A stretch of 21,205 nt of DNA, from contig BFEA01000663.1 in the NCBI GenBank assembly GCA_003427395.1, forward strand, positions 152,525 through 173,729, written 5' to 3'. Under the pieces are notes generated by a model. The model worked only from the letters and a program-made list of their open reading frames with translations, ran no database searches and was not told the origin of the DNA. Made by a program: the position numbers and the translations under genes. The DNA comes from Chara braunii. Lineage: Eukaryota > Streptophyta > Charophyceae > Charales > Characeae. This document shows positions 7,959-16,789 of this stretch, piece by piece (the stretch's first letter is position 1; every line of letters starts with the position of its first letter).

Positions 7959-9518
7959 CTACAGATGTCTGAAAGCAGCCTCGCACTCGTCTGTCCACTC
8001 CCATGGGGTGTCAAGGCGGGTCAGATCAGTCAAAGGGGCGGCCACTATGCTATAGTTCTTTATGAAAGTTCTATAGTAACCTGTCATCCCTAAGAAAGAT
8101 CTCATCTCAGTCACAGACTGAGGACGTGGCCAATCACGAATGCTGGCCACCTTCGCGNCATCGGGCTTCAACCCTTCCGTGGAAATCTCATGACCCAAGT
8201 ACAAGATACGGGTGTGGCCAAATTCGCACTTCTCACCGTTAATCTTGAACTTGTGTTGACGAAGGAGACTGAGGACTTTATCTAAGTGTGCCACGTGCTC
8301 CTCGACAGTCCTGCTAAAGATAAGTATGTCATCGAGGTACATGATAATAAACTTGTCTAAATAGTCATGAAAGATCCGATTCATAGCGTGTTGAAAGGTG
8401 CCAGGAGCATTGCACAGACCAAATGGCATCACCACAAACTCGTACAGACTGTACCTGGTCTGAAAGGCGGTTTTGTGCTGATCCTCAGGCCGAATTGCAA
8501 TCTGATGGTACCTGGACTTCAGATCTGTCTTACTGAAGTACCGACACCCTTGCACTCTATCAAGCAAGTCGTCGATGCGTGGTAGGGGCTCCCTGTTCTT
8601 CACTGTGATGGCATTGAGGCCCCTATAATCAATGTACATCCTCAAAGTGCCTCCCTTCTTTGGAATGAATAAGACTGGAGACCCATAAGGGGAGACACTC
8701 GATCGGATCCAACCCTTCTCTATGAGTTCCTTGAGTTGGCGGCGAAGCTCATCAAGCTCGCCTGGAGACATCCTATAGATCCTACCCTCTGGGATGCTAG
8801 ACCCTGGGATAATCTCTATATCGTGGACGACCTCCCTCTCAACAACCCCTGTTGGCTCTTCAAATAGATCGGGGTATTTGGCAACTACTCCCTCTATCTC
8901 CAACGGCATTTTCACCGGCTCGCCTGCAGCAGAGACGTAAACTAGATACGTACCCTCCTCCTGATGTTGCTTATAATAATTATAGAATGCGGCCGCAGAC
9001 ATGCATCTGTGAGACTCAATCAAACTACTAGCTTTGAACTTATGTAATCTGGCGGTCCCTCCACCTGGCAAAGTGTGTTTGACCACTTTTCGATCCCAGT
9101 TGAACTGGGGTTGTGCAACAGAGAGGTCGTACATACCTAACAGTATGTCCATGGGGAGATCGTCGCTCACCAGGAATGAGACACGATGCCTCAATTCCCC
9201 TCCCGCGTACGGGAACAGGCACTCAACGTCCTGGAGGTAGTCGTTAACTATTATGCGCTGTTTGTTGGCACAGGTCGATTCCACAGGTCGACTCAGGCGC
9301 TGCACTCGCCCCTGTAAGCGCAGCCTCTCAACGCATGCGCGACTAATGAAATTCCTCGTCGAGCAAGTGTCATAATAGGCCCCGGTCTTGCGACCGCCAA
9401 TGACTACCTCACTGATGAACATTTCAGCCTTAGGAGCTTTGACTAGTACCGTCCAAGAAGCTAGTGGGTCTGATCTAGACCACTCCTCCTCTAGCTCCTC
9501 TAAGGACTCAAAACACAT
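7959..9518 (-). pseudogene. Protease and reverse transcriptase of element B
   Basis: An open frame of 519 codons. Residues 35-150 are an aspartic protease. Its active-site motif at residues 50-52 reads Asp-Thr-Cys instead of D-S/T-G, followed by the family-typical STRNFIS and, at 121-130, the LPMDILLGM segment. Residues 215-400 carry RT blocks: YRMSPGELDELRRQL, RMYIDYRGLN, the block-3 segment TDLKSRYHQI (usual Gly replaced by Arg at 336), VMPFGLCNAPGTFQ and the catalytic YLDD at 394-397. Residues 440-500 (YLGHEIS, RSFLGMTGYYR, IVAAPLTDLT) are the RT connection region. Residue 454 is undefined because of the N at 8158. A TAG at 7959-7961 ends the frame, which then continues in phase into RNase H. 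Confidence 0.93.
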
Positions 9519-9633
9519 TCATCGAACAGAGGGTCGATGGGTCCGAATGTGTTTGCGACAGGGGAGTCAGTAGCTTGGGCCATCTCTCGAGATGGTGAGG
9601 GTGTGTCCACCACCTCGACCCTAGCAGGAACAA

Positions 9634-10389
9634 CTACCATTCCAACTGGCCCGGCGTGATTCCCGGAGCAGTGCCTGAAGTACTGGCAACATTGCTACGA
9701 ACGGGAGCGGAGGATCCTACCGCCTGCCCCATAGTAGGCGGGATCTTCTCGGTAACCTTCTTATTTCGGCACTTGAATTGGTTATGCCCATATTGACCAC
9801 AACGAATACAAGCTTGCCGGGTGTACCGGTCTCTCCACACGTCCTCTGCGAGACTCACTTTCTCCCATGGAGGAGAATTGGGGTCAACTTGACTCCTGGA
9901 CCGGGAGCCTCCTCGGCGTCTACCAGTCCCCTTGCCTTTTTGTTGCGTTACGCCAACGACTACTCCACCCTCTGAAGCCTCTACGCTGCCTTCCTTTGAA
10001 CCAGCTCCCAACTGGGGTTCGTCGTCCAACTCGATGGTTGAGCCATCGTTGTCGACGAACATGATGCTCCCCTTCGCCTTCCAGTTGGGAGGCAGTGCCT
10101 TTTTCCTACCGTCCGTCGATGGGTTATGTCCATGCCCTATCTTTGCTTCAAGGTCTAGGGCCTTCTTGCTGAATTATGGAAAGTTGTGCACATTGATGTT
10201 AGCCTCTACTGCCAACTGATTCCTGATTGGCATCGGCAGACACCTCAGGTAAGTCGTCAGTAAGACCTGGGGGTCATAGCGGACCCCAGGGACGCAAATC
10301 AGATGCTCTACTGCGTCTGTGGCCTCCCTAACTGACTTGAACGAGCGAGCGCTCAATGTCAGGATTGCGTCAGTGGCCTTTTGAGCCTC
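9634..10389 (-). pseudogene. Gag C-terminal half with zinc knuckle, element B
   Basis: Continues the frame of the capsid-like domain: AILTLSARSFKSVREATDAVEHL, LRCLPMPIRNQL, then a TAA near 10174, and from Met-10062 a basic linker (KGKGTGRRRGGSRSRS). A canonical CX2CX4HX4C zinc knuckle (CIRCGQYGHNQFKC) lies at 9810-9769. The segment ends at a TAG at 9634-9636. The protease is in a different frame, so either the gag/pol junction used frameshifting or an indel lies between 9634 and 9518. Confidence 0.83.
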
Positions 10390-11620
10390 CTAAGGATCAT
10401 GCCACCTCTCCTCCACTAACTTGAGGAAGTCATCCAGCTTCTGGCTGGCAGCCCAAGCGCGAAAGTCATGACCGTATTCCTGCAGCTGCACTAACCCACA
10501 CAACCATCTTGCTGCACTACCCTCTAAGTAGGATGCAGCCACAAGCACTTCCTCGTGCGGCAAGGTCAACTTACACTTAACATATACCGGCACCGCCCTC
10601 AACCAGGTGTCGAGGTCTTCGCCCCTCTTATCCCCTGAAAAAGTTTTAGGAGCAGCGATTGCCGTCTTCGGAACCCACTTTGTTTGTCCCTGCATCTGTC
10701 CCACGCTTGGCTGTGGACTCTGGGGAACAGGCTGTTGCACCTGTTGCTGCTGGGGTTGTAACCCCTGCGGCTGCACAGGTTGCGGGACAACAGATTGCCC
10801 ACTGATGGCAACCTGCGACGGAGGTTGGGATAACACTGACTGTACAGGAAATTTGAACACTAGGTCCTGCTGATTACCCTCCTGATAGCGGCATGCCCAG
10901 GGAAACGATAGCGACCGATGATGGGGCTACATATGGGGATACCCCAGTAACGGGTGGGACAGAAGGAGGAGGATGTGCCACGGGCCAGGCACCAGGCCTT
11001 GACGGTAATGGAGCCGCCTGCAATCGTCCAACCAGCCAGGCTAGACTCTGCTGAATGTCTTGGAGGACGGCAGTCTGATGGTCCTGCATCTCTATGACTC
11101 CTAGTAGGGCCCTCCGTACTACTCTCACATCCGCATCCATGTTGGTCAGATCCATTTCCTCTAACTACCTAACGTCCGCTTCTCTTCGCTGCATCCTGGC
11201 TACTCTTCTAATCATTCTCTCTTTCTCCGCCTTTATCTCCCCTAAAGCCTTCCATAGTTGTGCCTCTTGCAGGGAAGCCTGCTGTATGGCGATCTCCTCG
11301 GGTGACAACACATTTGACTGGCTTGCCATTACGCCAGCCGACTGACTCCGGGTCTACGCCGCAATTGACCCCACAGTTCCTGAACTCCCAGCCTGAGAGG
11401 TTTGCTGTGCAGCGCTAGCCATGACTGCTGAAGTAGCGGCTTCACCTACGAATGCCCTGCTTGCTTCTGCGTCCCTAGCTATCTGCTGCTGCCGCCTCCT
11501 CTCCCTAAGCTGTCGGAACAAGGCTCTGTCACCCTCTGGTCCTAAGGCCAAATGGGCAACCGGGCGTCTTGCTGAGTGCAGGATCCGGTGGTCTGGTTGC
11601 TGTTCCTCCCTATCACTCAT
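10390..11620 (-). pseudogene. Gag N-terminal half of element B
   Basis: The frame starts with MSDREEQQPDH at 11620 and runs through an Ala/Gln-rich coiled-coil region with TAG stops at 11354-11356 and 11165-11167. It continues from Met-11155 (MDLTNMDADVRVVRRALLGV) to about 10874, where a one-base shift moves it to the frame 10860-10390. That frame has a Gln/Pro-rich linker and then the capsid-like domain: APKTFSGDKRGEDLDTWLRAV, YLEGSAARWLCGL and FLKLVEERWHDP. A TAG at 10390-10392 follows, and the same frame resumes beyond it. The intact protein would form the virus-like particle. The gag fold call is from motif recognition. Confidence 0.78.
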
Positions 11621-12879
11621 AGGCTACAGCACTGAGCACAATCTGCACTAGATTACTCTAGGTACCTACCACAGCGTAATGCCCAGACAAATTTAAAATA
11701 AATAAATAATTAATTGGTGGCTAATTCGGAGTAGATACATTTGGGTCCAACAGGTAAGTGCATATTCCTACAAATGATACTATCCTATTTTGATTAGCTC
11801 ACAAACAGAAAGCACAATGAATAATACTAGTTATAAACTATGCTGTCTGTCAGATGTCAATGGCTGTCCATCTAACTAATCAAAATAAAAACAATATCAT
11901 CTGTTGGGTTTGTTCACAACATGGAATCTTTCTCAAACTTATCACCTGGAATCTACCCTTCCCCAATTCCCCTTGATTGTCACTTAACATCAGCGTCCCT
12001 GAGCGATCCGGTAGCGTGCGTGAATAAAGGTGTGCACACGGCCCACCCCTGTGCCCCGAGTAGCTGCTGAGTTGGCGAGCCCTGCACAGTGTTTACCCTC
12101 GCGTGCAGTGAGCCTTACACCAACTGGCTGATCAAGAGGCAATTTAACGACCGCCCCCAAGTGTCTCTAGGAATTATTTTACGTCGCAGCCGGACGACGA
12201 TCACAGCCAGTGGTTTCCCCTGGCGGTGTTTATTTATAGATGCCCGGTACTCGTCTCTCCCATAGGGCTGGCCTGCCCTTCAGTACCCCTTCTATGAGCG
12301 CAGCAAGCAGACAAGGACAAAGAAGCAAAGCATGCGTGCTCTACTCCCGGTGGGTTGGCATGGTGACCGTGACCCAGTGCTCCGTCCAGGCCCCTTTAGA
12401 AAGCACCGCCCTCTCCTTCCAGATGCTCCACGGGAAGTATGTCGACTCTCAAGGTTGAGCGCACACAACACCTCATATGAGAGGACTCTCAAGATGGAAT
12501 TCACAACCTCACGGTAAGAAGTGATGAAGAGGGTAGATAAGGTTAAGAGCAACGTACCTCAATATAGCTGCCCCCAACCACAAATATTCTCACCAGATGA
12601 CCTGATGGCGATTGCGATGACCAGTCACTGCATCGGCACAACCAGCATTGTCTCGCCATTCCACCTCAGCATCAATCAACCACCAGATAGTTCTCATCAC
12701 ACTGCGAACACCCAATATACACACCGTAGCCTTCCAGGCGATCCCCTCACCTCCTGGGTCGCCTAATCTTGTCTCCGCCCTCCTCACTACACACCGCCTA
12801 CGGCCACACTCACCAAGCGGACCGCATGTATGTACCGCATAAGGCAGAAGACAAGCGCCAGATGAGCGCAACGTACCAC
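11621..12879 (-). other. Untranslated leader of element B
   Basis: About 1.26 kb between the primer-binding site and the gag start has no long conserved ORF in either direction. It includes an AT-rich stretch with AAATAAATAAATAATTAATT (plus strand, about 11696-11715). Short open frames on the plus strand (12240-12766) show no motifs. A leader this long may contain packaging signals or an intron, but none can be demonstrated. Confidence 0.5.
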
Positions 12880-12891
12880 AGCTCCGATACC
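12880..12891 (-). other. Primer-binding site of element B (initiator Met tRNA type)
   Basis: The minus strand reads TGGTATCGGAGC three bases inside the LTR end. This differs at one position from TGGTATCAGAGC, the usual plant LTR-retrotransposon site complementary to the 3' end of initiator methionine tRNA. Its place directly next to the LTR fixes both the element orientation and the LTR boundary. Confidence 0.8.
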
Positions 12892-12894
12892 AAA

Positions 12895-13837
12895 TTGCAA
12901 GGAAGATGAGCGATAACGAACTCAGCAATCAAACAGCATCATACACATAAGACCAGATAGTCGTAACCTCGAACCAACAGCAGAATTGCATCACGAGTTT
13001 CACCAAATAAGAACACACCAAGAGCTCATAATTGACAATGCTGAAATAGTCTCATCATCATCATCAACGAAGAACCAATGTTGATATCCTATCTGGCGCT
13101 CGGCGCCCAGACTACAGATGGCAGATCCTATCTAGCCTATACTACAATGCCGAAGATGACGACAACAGCTTCACCGAAGTACGAGCAGATATCAGCCAAT
13201 GCCGCACGCTTCCAGCACCAGGTATGTCTCTCGCTTCACTCACAACCTCGTTCCCCAACACACAGATGCCACATGCACCCAAGGACCACCCTGCGCCACA
13301 CCCAGCTTACAGCAGCGCAGCTCGGCTATGGCTGCCCGCTCCTTCCTGCTCACCCGTGAGCGCGTGAGCGCTGGCCAGCAAATAGCGCAACAGCGCTTGC
13401 GCAGCATGCAGCCAGCACCCGAATGCCAAATGAGGACGCAGGTCCTTTGCTATATGGAAATGGCCTGCCTGCTTGCTGTCCCAGGCTGCACTGGGCCTTT
13501 CCCAAGAAGCTTCCGGTAGGCCCCGGTAGGCTGAGGCCCAGTCCGCACATCGCAGGCCCTGGGCCCGTAGTGGTTGCTCGCGCCCAACTGTCAACGGCCT
13601 GTGTTAGGCCCACATCCCAAATCCAACCCAGGGCCTGCCTTCGATACATTCACACAGGCTGCCCAGGGTGTGGGTTCCTTCAACCGACTCGCGCTGCACA
13701 ACTGCCTGAATTTCCTGAGTTGTGTGGTGACCAAAATAAGGGCCCTCAGGCCCTCGTCGAGCCTGCCTTCACATAGGGTGGCCGACGTGCTGCATGGTAG
13801 GGCCAAAAAGGGGGCTCATCGGGGCTTCAGCCTCGCA
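12895..13837 (-). repeat. 5' LTR of element B
   Basis: The plus strand begins TGCAAGG and ends CCTCGCA, a nearly perfect 7-bp terminal inverted repeat with the standard TG...CA ends; length is 943 bp. It aligns end to end with 15241-16162, at about 88% identity over the first 250 bases by eye. The primer-binding site follows two bases after the inner end. Minus-strand LTR promoter elements were not resolved. The plus-strand AGGTATGT near 13220 resembles a splice donor but is in the opposite sense to the element. Confidence 0.88.
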
Positions 13838-13979
13838 CTTGTAATTACTTGTTGAAATTCTGAGTTGCGCTACATGGTCTTCATCTCTCTGGCCTCCAGT
13901 GTGAATCTCGTGTGATCTCATACATGCATGTGGTGTGATTGTGTGTGCTCAATGATGTTGAACTAAGAGGCTCGTTGCA
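13838..13979 (+). repeat. Dispersed repeat R2, copy b
   Basis: Direct-orientation match to 116-258. The left end of the match coincides with the outer edge of the element B LTR, where sequence similarity to copy a begins at once (CTTGTAATT against CTTATGATAATT). The right end is at TTGCA. AT-rich sequence follows. Confidence 0.7.
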
Positions 13980-14377
13980 TGATGGTTTAGAAACAAATAA
14001 AACAAATAATCGAACAGCAGAAAGAAAAAAGTTCGCAAGTTTGCAGTAATTCTGAATTTAAAAAAGAATGAAATTCGAAATATTCCAGATGAAAGCAAGC
14101 ACAACAGTTTTCGATTTTTAGAAGTATAGTCCACAAACCACGAACTGCGAAGAGAGGGTTCCGGGAAAAAAAAAAGGGGTTACAAATGCAGCGAAAATTT
14201 CGAATTTTGAAAAGTAAGAAAATCGGAAATTTCAGCTACTAATAATGCGCAATTCAGAATTTGCAAAAAAAAACAAGATCACGATAGCGAAGTTCAAAAA
14301 TAGTCTCCCTGCCGAATGTCTGCCGCAAAAATGTGGAATCAATCCTGGGCCTTGTAGCCCGACATAACCTCTGCCTG

Positions 14378-14380
<3 letters not shown>
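13980..14380. other. AT-rich spacer, no gene
   Basis: Rich in A runs and in words such as GAAATTCGAAAT and AATTTCGAATTTTG, which recur with variation and suggest old degenerate repetition. No motif-bearing ORF was found on either strand. Confidence 0.5.
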
Positions 14381-14440
<60 letters not shown>

Positions 14441-14441
14441 N

Positions 14442-14520
<79 letters not shown>

Positions 14521-14529
14521 ACTCTCTCT
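14381..14529. repeat. (TC)n microsatellite, about 136-149 bases
   Basis: Pure TC from 14381 to about 14516 apart from an N at 14441, then an imperfect end (TCACTCACTCTCTCTG). The N marks uncertain sequence, so the true length may differ. Confidence 0.95.
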
Positions 14530-14600
14530 GATAGAAGACGAAGAAGAAGAAGAAAAAGAAATAAGAAGAGATGGAGGCGAGAACAGGAAGAAGAAGAAGA
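14530..14600 (+). repeat. Purine (GAA/AAG) tract
   Basis: A nearly pure purine stretch of GAAGAAGAAG and related words follows the TC tract directly, giving a long pyrimidine block followed by a purine block on the same strand. Confidence 0.8.
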
Positions 14601-14711
14601 TGTCGTCCTCCTCGCTGTCTGACCCGCAGGTAACTGCCGCCATGTACTAATGCGCCGGCATGTCCCTCTGTGCTGCAGGTCCCTGGTGAGAAGTCCAGCT
14701 ATGGCACCCAG
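14600..14711 (+). CDS. Candidate micro-exons of an unidentified transcript
   Basis: An ATG at 14600 opens ten codons (MSSSSLSDPQ) ending CAG just before GTAACT. A 49-nt interval containing TACTAAT (branch-site-like) ends in GTGCTGCAG at 14678. Eleven codons in the same phase (VPGEKSSYGTQ, 14679-14711) follow and end CAG before GTAAGT. Another CTGCAG/GTATGG lies at 14727-14738. The arrangement is consistent with short in-phase exons and a mini-intron, but such signals also arise by chance in CAGGT-rich sequence. No protein family is recognised. Confidence 0.25.
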
Positions 14712-14732
14712 GTAAGTCCTCCGCTGCTGCAG

Positions 14733-15151
14733 GTATGGCCACCTCCTCTCTCCCTACCTACACCTCTACCTCTGGCATAGCGCTGTGTCGCGCTGCTCCG
14801 GCAGTGTGTCGCCCAAGAAGTGGGCTACTCAAACTGTGTGTGTGCACTGGACTGGCCCGGCTACCTATAGTGCTGGGCCTGGCTGGTGTGCTCCTAGTCC
14901 TGGCCTGAAACGGCCTGCCTGGGTCCCTACTGGACGTCCAGGCCCTCCCTGCTGACGCAGCAGGGAGTGTCCGTTACCGAAGGAAACTGAACCTGGCCCG
15001 AAAATGTCTGGCCACGAATGGAGAAGGCCCAAAATATGGCCTTGGTCGAAACAGACCGTAAGTCTGTTTGAACACACTGCAAATCCAAAACGATGCTTGA
15101 TAAAGACAAAAATAGAACAGCAAATAAGTAAATAAATAAATAAATAACTGT
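14733..15151. other. No gene; two perfect inverted repeats
   Basis: The stretch is rich in GGCCTG/CCTGGCC words. Perfect hairpins lie at 14945-14967 (stem CTCCCTGCTG, loop ACG) and 15049-15069 (stem AAACAGAC, loop CGTAA). An AAATAAATAAATAAATAA microsatellite at 15124-15147 directly precedes the U6-like sequence. No clear plant U6 upstream sequence element was found; the A/T-rich run is only a poor TATA candidate. Confidence 0.45.
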
Positions 15152-15169
15152 GTCCCTCGGAACATCTGT

Positions 15170-15201
<32 letters not shown>

Positions 15202-15240
15202 GGCCCCTGTGCAAGGATGAGACACATAAATCGAGAAATG
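15152..15240 (+). ncRNA. U6: U6 spliceosomal snRNA-like sequence, 3'-truncated (probable pseudogene)
   Basis: The core matches plant U6: AAAATTGGAACGATACAGAG, the ACAGAGA box at 15185-15191 (pairs with the 5' splice site), the AGC triad at 15197-15199, then TTAGCATGGCCCCTG and ATAAATCGAGAAATG. Differences from the usual plant sequence are in the 5' stem-loop (GTCCCTCGGAAC has lost its pairing) and in the internal stem-loop (CTGTGCAAGGATGAGACACA for CTGCGCAAGGATGACACGCA). The last part (GTCC... and the terminal T run needed for Pol III termination) is missing. The match stops at 15240, exactly where the LTR of element D starts. Identity is certain; function is unlikely. Confidence 0.88.
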
Positions 15241-16162
15241 TGCAAGGAAAATGAGCGATAGCGAACTTCAGAAACCAAGCAACATCATACACATGAGACC
15301 AGATAGTCGTGACCTCGAACCAAAAGCACAATTGCAACACGAGTCCCACCAAATAAGAGCACAGCAAGAGCTCATAAGTGACAATGTTGGAATAGTCTCA
15401 TCATCATCAACAAAGAACCAATGTCGACATCCTATCTGGCGCTCTGCGCCCAGAGTACAAATGGCAGATCCTATCTAGCCTATCTACAATGTCGCTGATG
15501 ACGTCAACAGCTCCCCGAAGTACGAGCAGATCTCAGACAATGCCGTTTGCCTCAAGCACCAGGTATGTCTCTCGTATCACTCACAACCTCGATCCCCCAC
15601 TCACAGATGCCACGTGTACCCAAGTACCACCATGCGCCCCCTCCATGTCTGCAGCGTAGCTTGGCTATGGCTGCCTGCCTCTCCCTGCTCGCCCGTGAGC
15701 GCGTGAGCGCTGGCCAGCGCTTGCGCAGCATGCAGCCAGTGCCCGAATGAGGAGTGCTGGGGCAGGCACTTTCCTAAATGGAAGTGACCTGCCTGCTGCG
15801 TGCGGCCTGCCTGCATTGGGCCTCGGTCCAGAAGCTTCCCGTAGGCCCCGTGAGGCTGAGCCCCAGTCCGAACGAATCAGGCCCAGGGCCTGTGGTGGTT
15901 ACCCGTGCCCAACTGCCTGCAGTCTGTGTTCGGTCCATATTGCGTATCTGGCCCAGGGCCTGCCTCAGTTACATACGAAAAAGGCAGCCTGGGCCTGGGC
16001 GCTCTCAACCAACTGGTGCTGCGCAACTGCCTGAATTTCCCCAGTTGCGTGGTGACCCCAAAAATGGGCCTGTAGGCCTTCGTCGAGCCTGCCTTCACTT
16101 AGGGCGGCCGACTGTACTGAAAATAGGCCCCAGTAGGGCTTATCGAGGCCTTGAGCCTTGCA
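15241..16162 (-). repeat. 3' LTR of element D
   Basis: 922 bp bounded by a perfect 7-bp inverted repeat, TGCAAGG at 15241-15247 and CCTTGCA at 16156-16162. It aligns collinearly with 12895-13837. The inner end touches the polypurine tract and the outer end touches the U6-like sequence. Confidence 0.9.
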
Positions 16163-16173
16163 TTCCCTCCTCC
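16163..16173 (-). other. Polypurine tract of element D
   Basis: The minus strand reads GGAGGAGGGAA immediately before the LTR start TGCAAGG. This is the expected position and composition for the primer of plus-strand DNA synthesis in LTR retrotransposons. It lies about 20 bases downstream of the pol stop codon at 16195. Confidence 0.75.
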
Positions 16174-16194
16174 ACAGTCCTCTGAGAAGTCCCA

Positions 16195-16784
16195 TTACTC
16201 AATTTGGCGCTTTCTTTTCTGCAGTGACTTCTCGTAGTGAGCGACAGCCTGTGGAGCGGTCTGCATCAGTTCCTCCCTGGTAAACCATCTGTCCTCAGGA
16301 TCAGTGTGATGTCTGAACCCGAACGCGATACTGCAGCTTTGGTCTAGGAGGACGTCCCCTGGTTGGTCTTGGAACTGGCATTTGCCCGTGGTCGACGATG
16401 TCATCGATGTCGACCTCTCCATCCATGGTTGGGGGCAGCATTGAGCGAACGAGAGGGAAACACGTCAGTTTCCTTGAAAGGTGCAAGTTTGAAGGCGTGA
16501 AAGACAGGGTAAGTGCGAAGGTGACCAGGAATCCGAAATACATATGACGGCCCATCCGGATCATCCCCGACAATATCGAGTACCTCCCATGGTCCAAAGT
16601 ACTGTGGCATGAGCTTGCGGGAAATCCCATGCTCCTGTCCCAGTTCTGAGGACTTGACCCAGACCCTGTCCCCTACCTGAAATGTAGATGGGCGGCAGTG
16701 TTTGTTCTCAGACTCTATCATCATCGTGCAATGACTTGCTGGTTCCAGGATGCTTGTAGCCTCTCTCAGACGAGGCTGTACCAT
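16195..16784 (-). pseudogene. Integrase C-terminal region and chromodomain-like tail, element D
   Basis: Residues from Met-16784 include FQVGDRVWVKSSEL, LMPQYFGPWEVLDIVGDD and YPVFHAFKLAPF, the conserved C-terminal integrase module of Ty3/gypsy pol (GDRVWL...KL.P...GP). After a frameshift near 16460 the frame reads MLPPTMDGEVDIDDIVDHGQM and PTRGRPPRPKLQYRVR. A second shift near 16320 leads into FRHHTDPEDRWFTREELMQTAPQ, then AVAHYEKSLQKRK and the stop at 16195. The aromatic/Trp pattern (YRVRF...W....L) resembles a diverged chromodomain, which in chromoviruses guides integration to marked chromatin. Chromodomain identity is likely but not proven. Confidence 0.82.
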
Positions 16785-16789
16785 AGGTA

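Larger units (their letters stand above)
7279..13837 (-). mobile_element. Element B: Ty3/gypsy retrotransposon with 5' LTR, lacking integrase and 3' LTR
   Basis: Read on the minus strand the order is 5' LTR (13837-12895), primer-binding site (12891-12880), leader, gag, zinc knuckle, protease, RT, RNase H, then the start of the integrase region, where it ends against element A at about 7279-7283. The LTR matches the LTR at 15241-16162, so B and the fragment D belong to one family. The chromodomain-like tail of D suggests that the family is chromovirus-like. Stops at 11354, 11165, 10390, 10174 and 7959 and several frame changes make it defective. An N at 8158 falls in the RT-RNase H region. Confidence 0.9.

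Noticed and set aside
13078-13855. Several frames of about 90-117 codons on both strands within the LTR region
   Set aside because: They lie inside LTR B and overlap on both strands; none has a recognisable motif. Similar frames inside LTR D are rejected for the same reason.
14232-14522. Minus-strand Arg-Glu repeat frame of 96 codons
   Set aside because: Translation of the TC microsatellite, including an N.
12895-16162. Direct repeats considered first as a duplicated host gene or a pair of LTRs flanking one element
   Set aside because: The primer-binding site and polypurine tract lie on sides that make them a 5' LTR and a 3' LTR of separate elements; the 1.4 kb between them has no retroelement genes.
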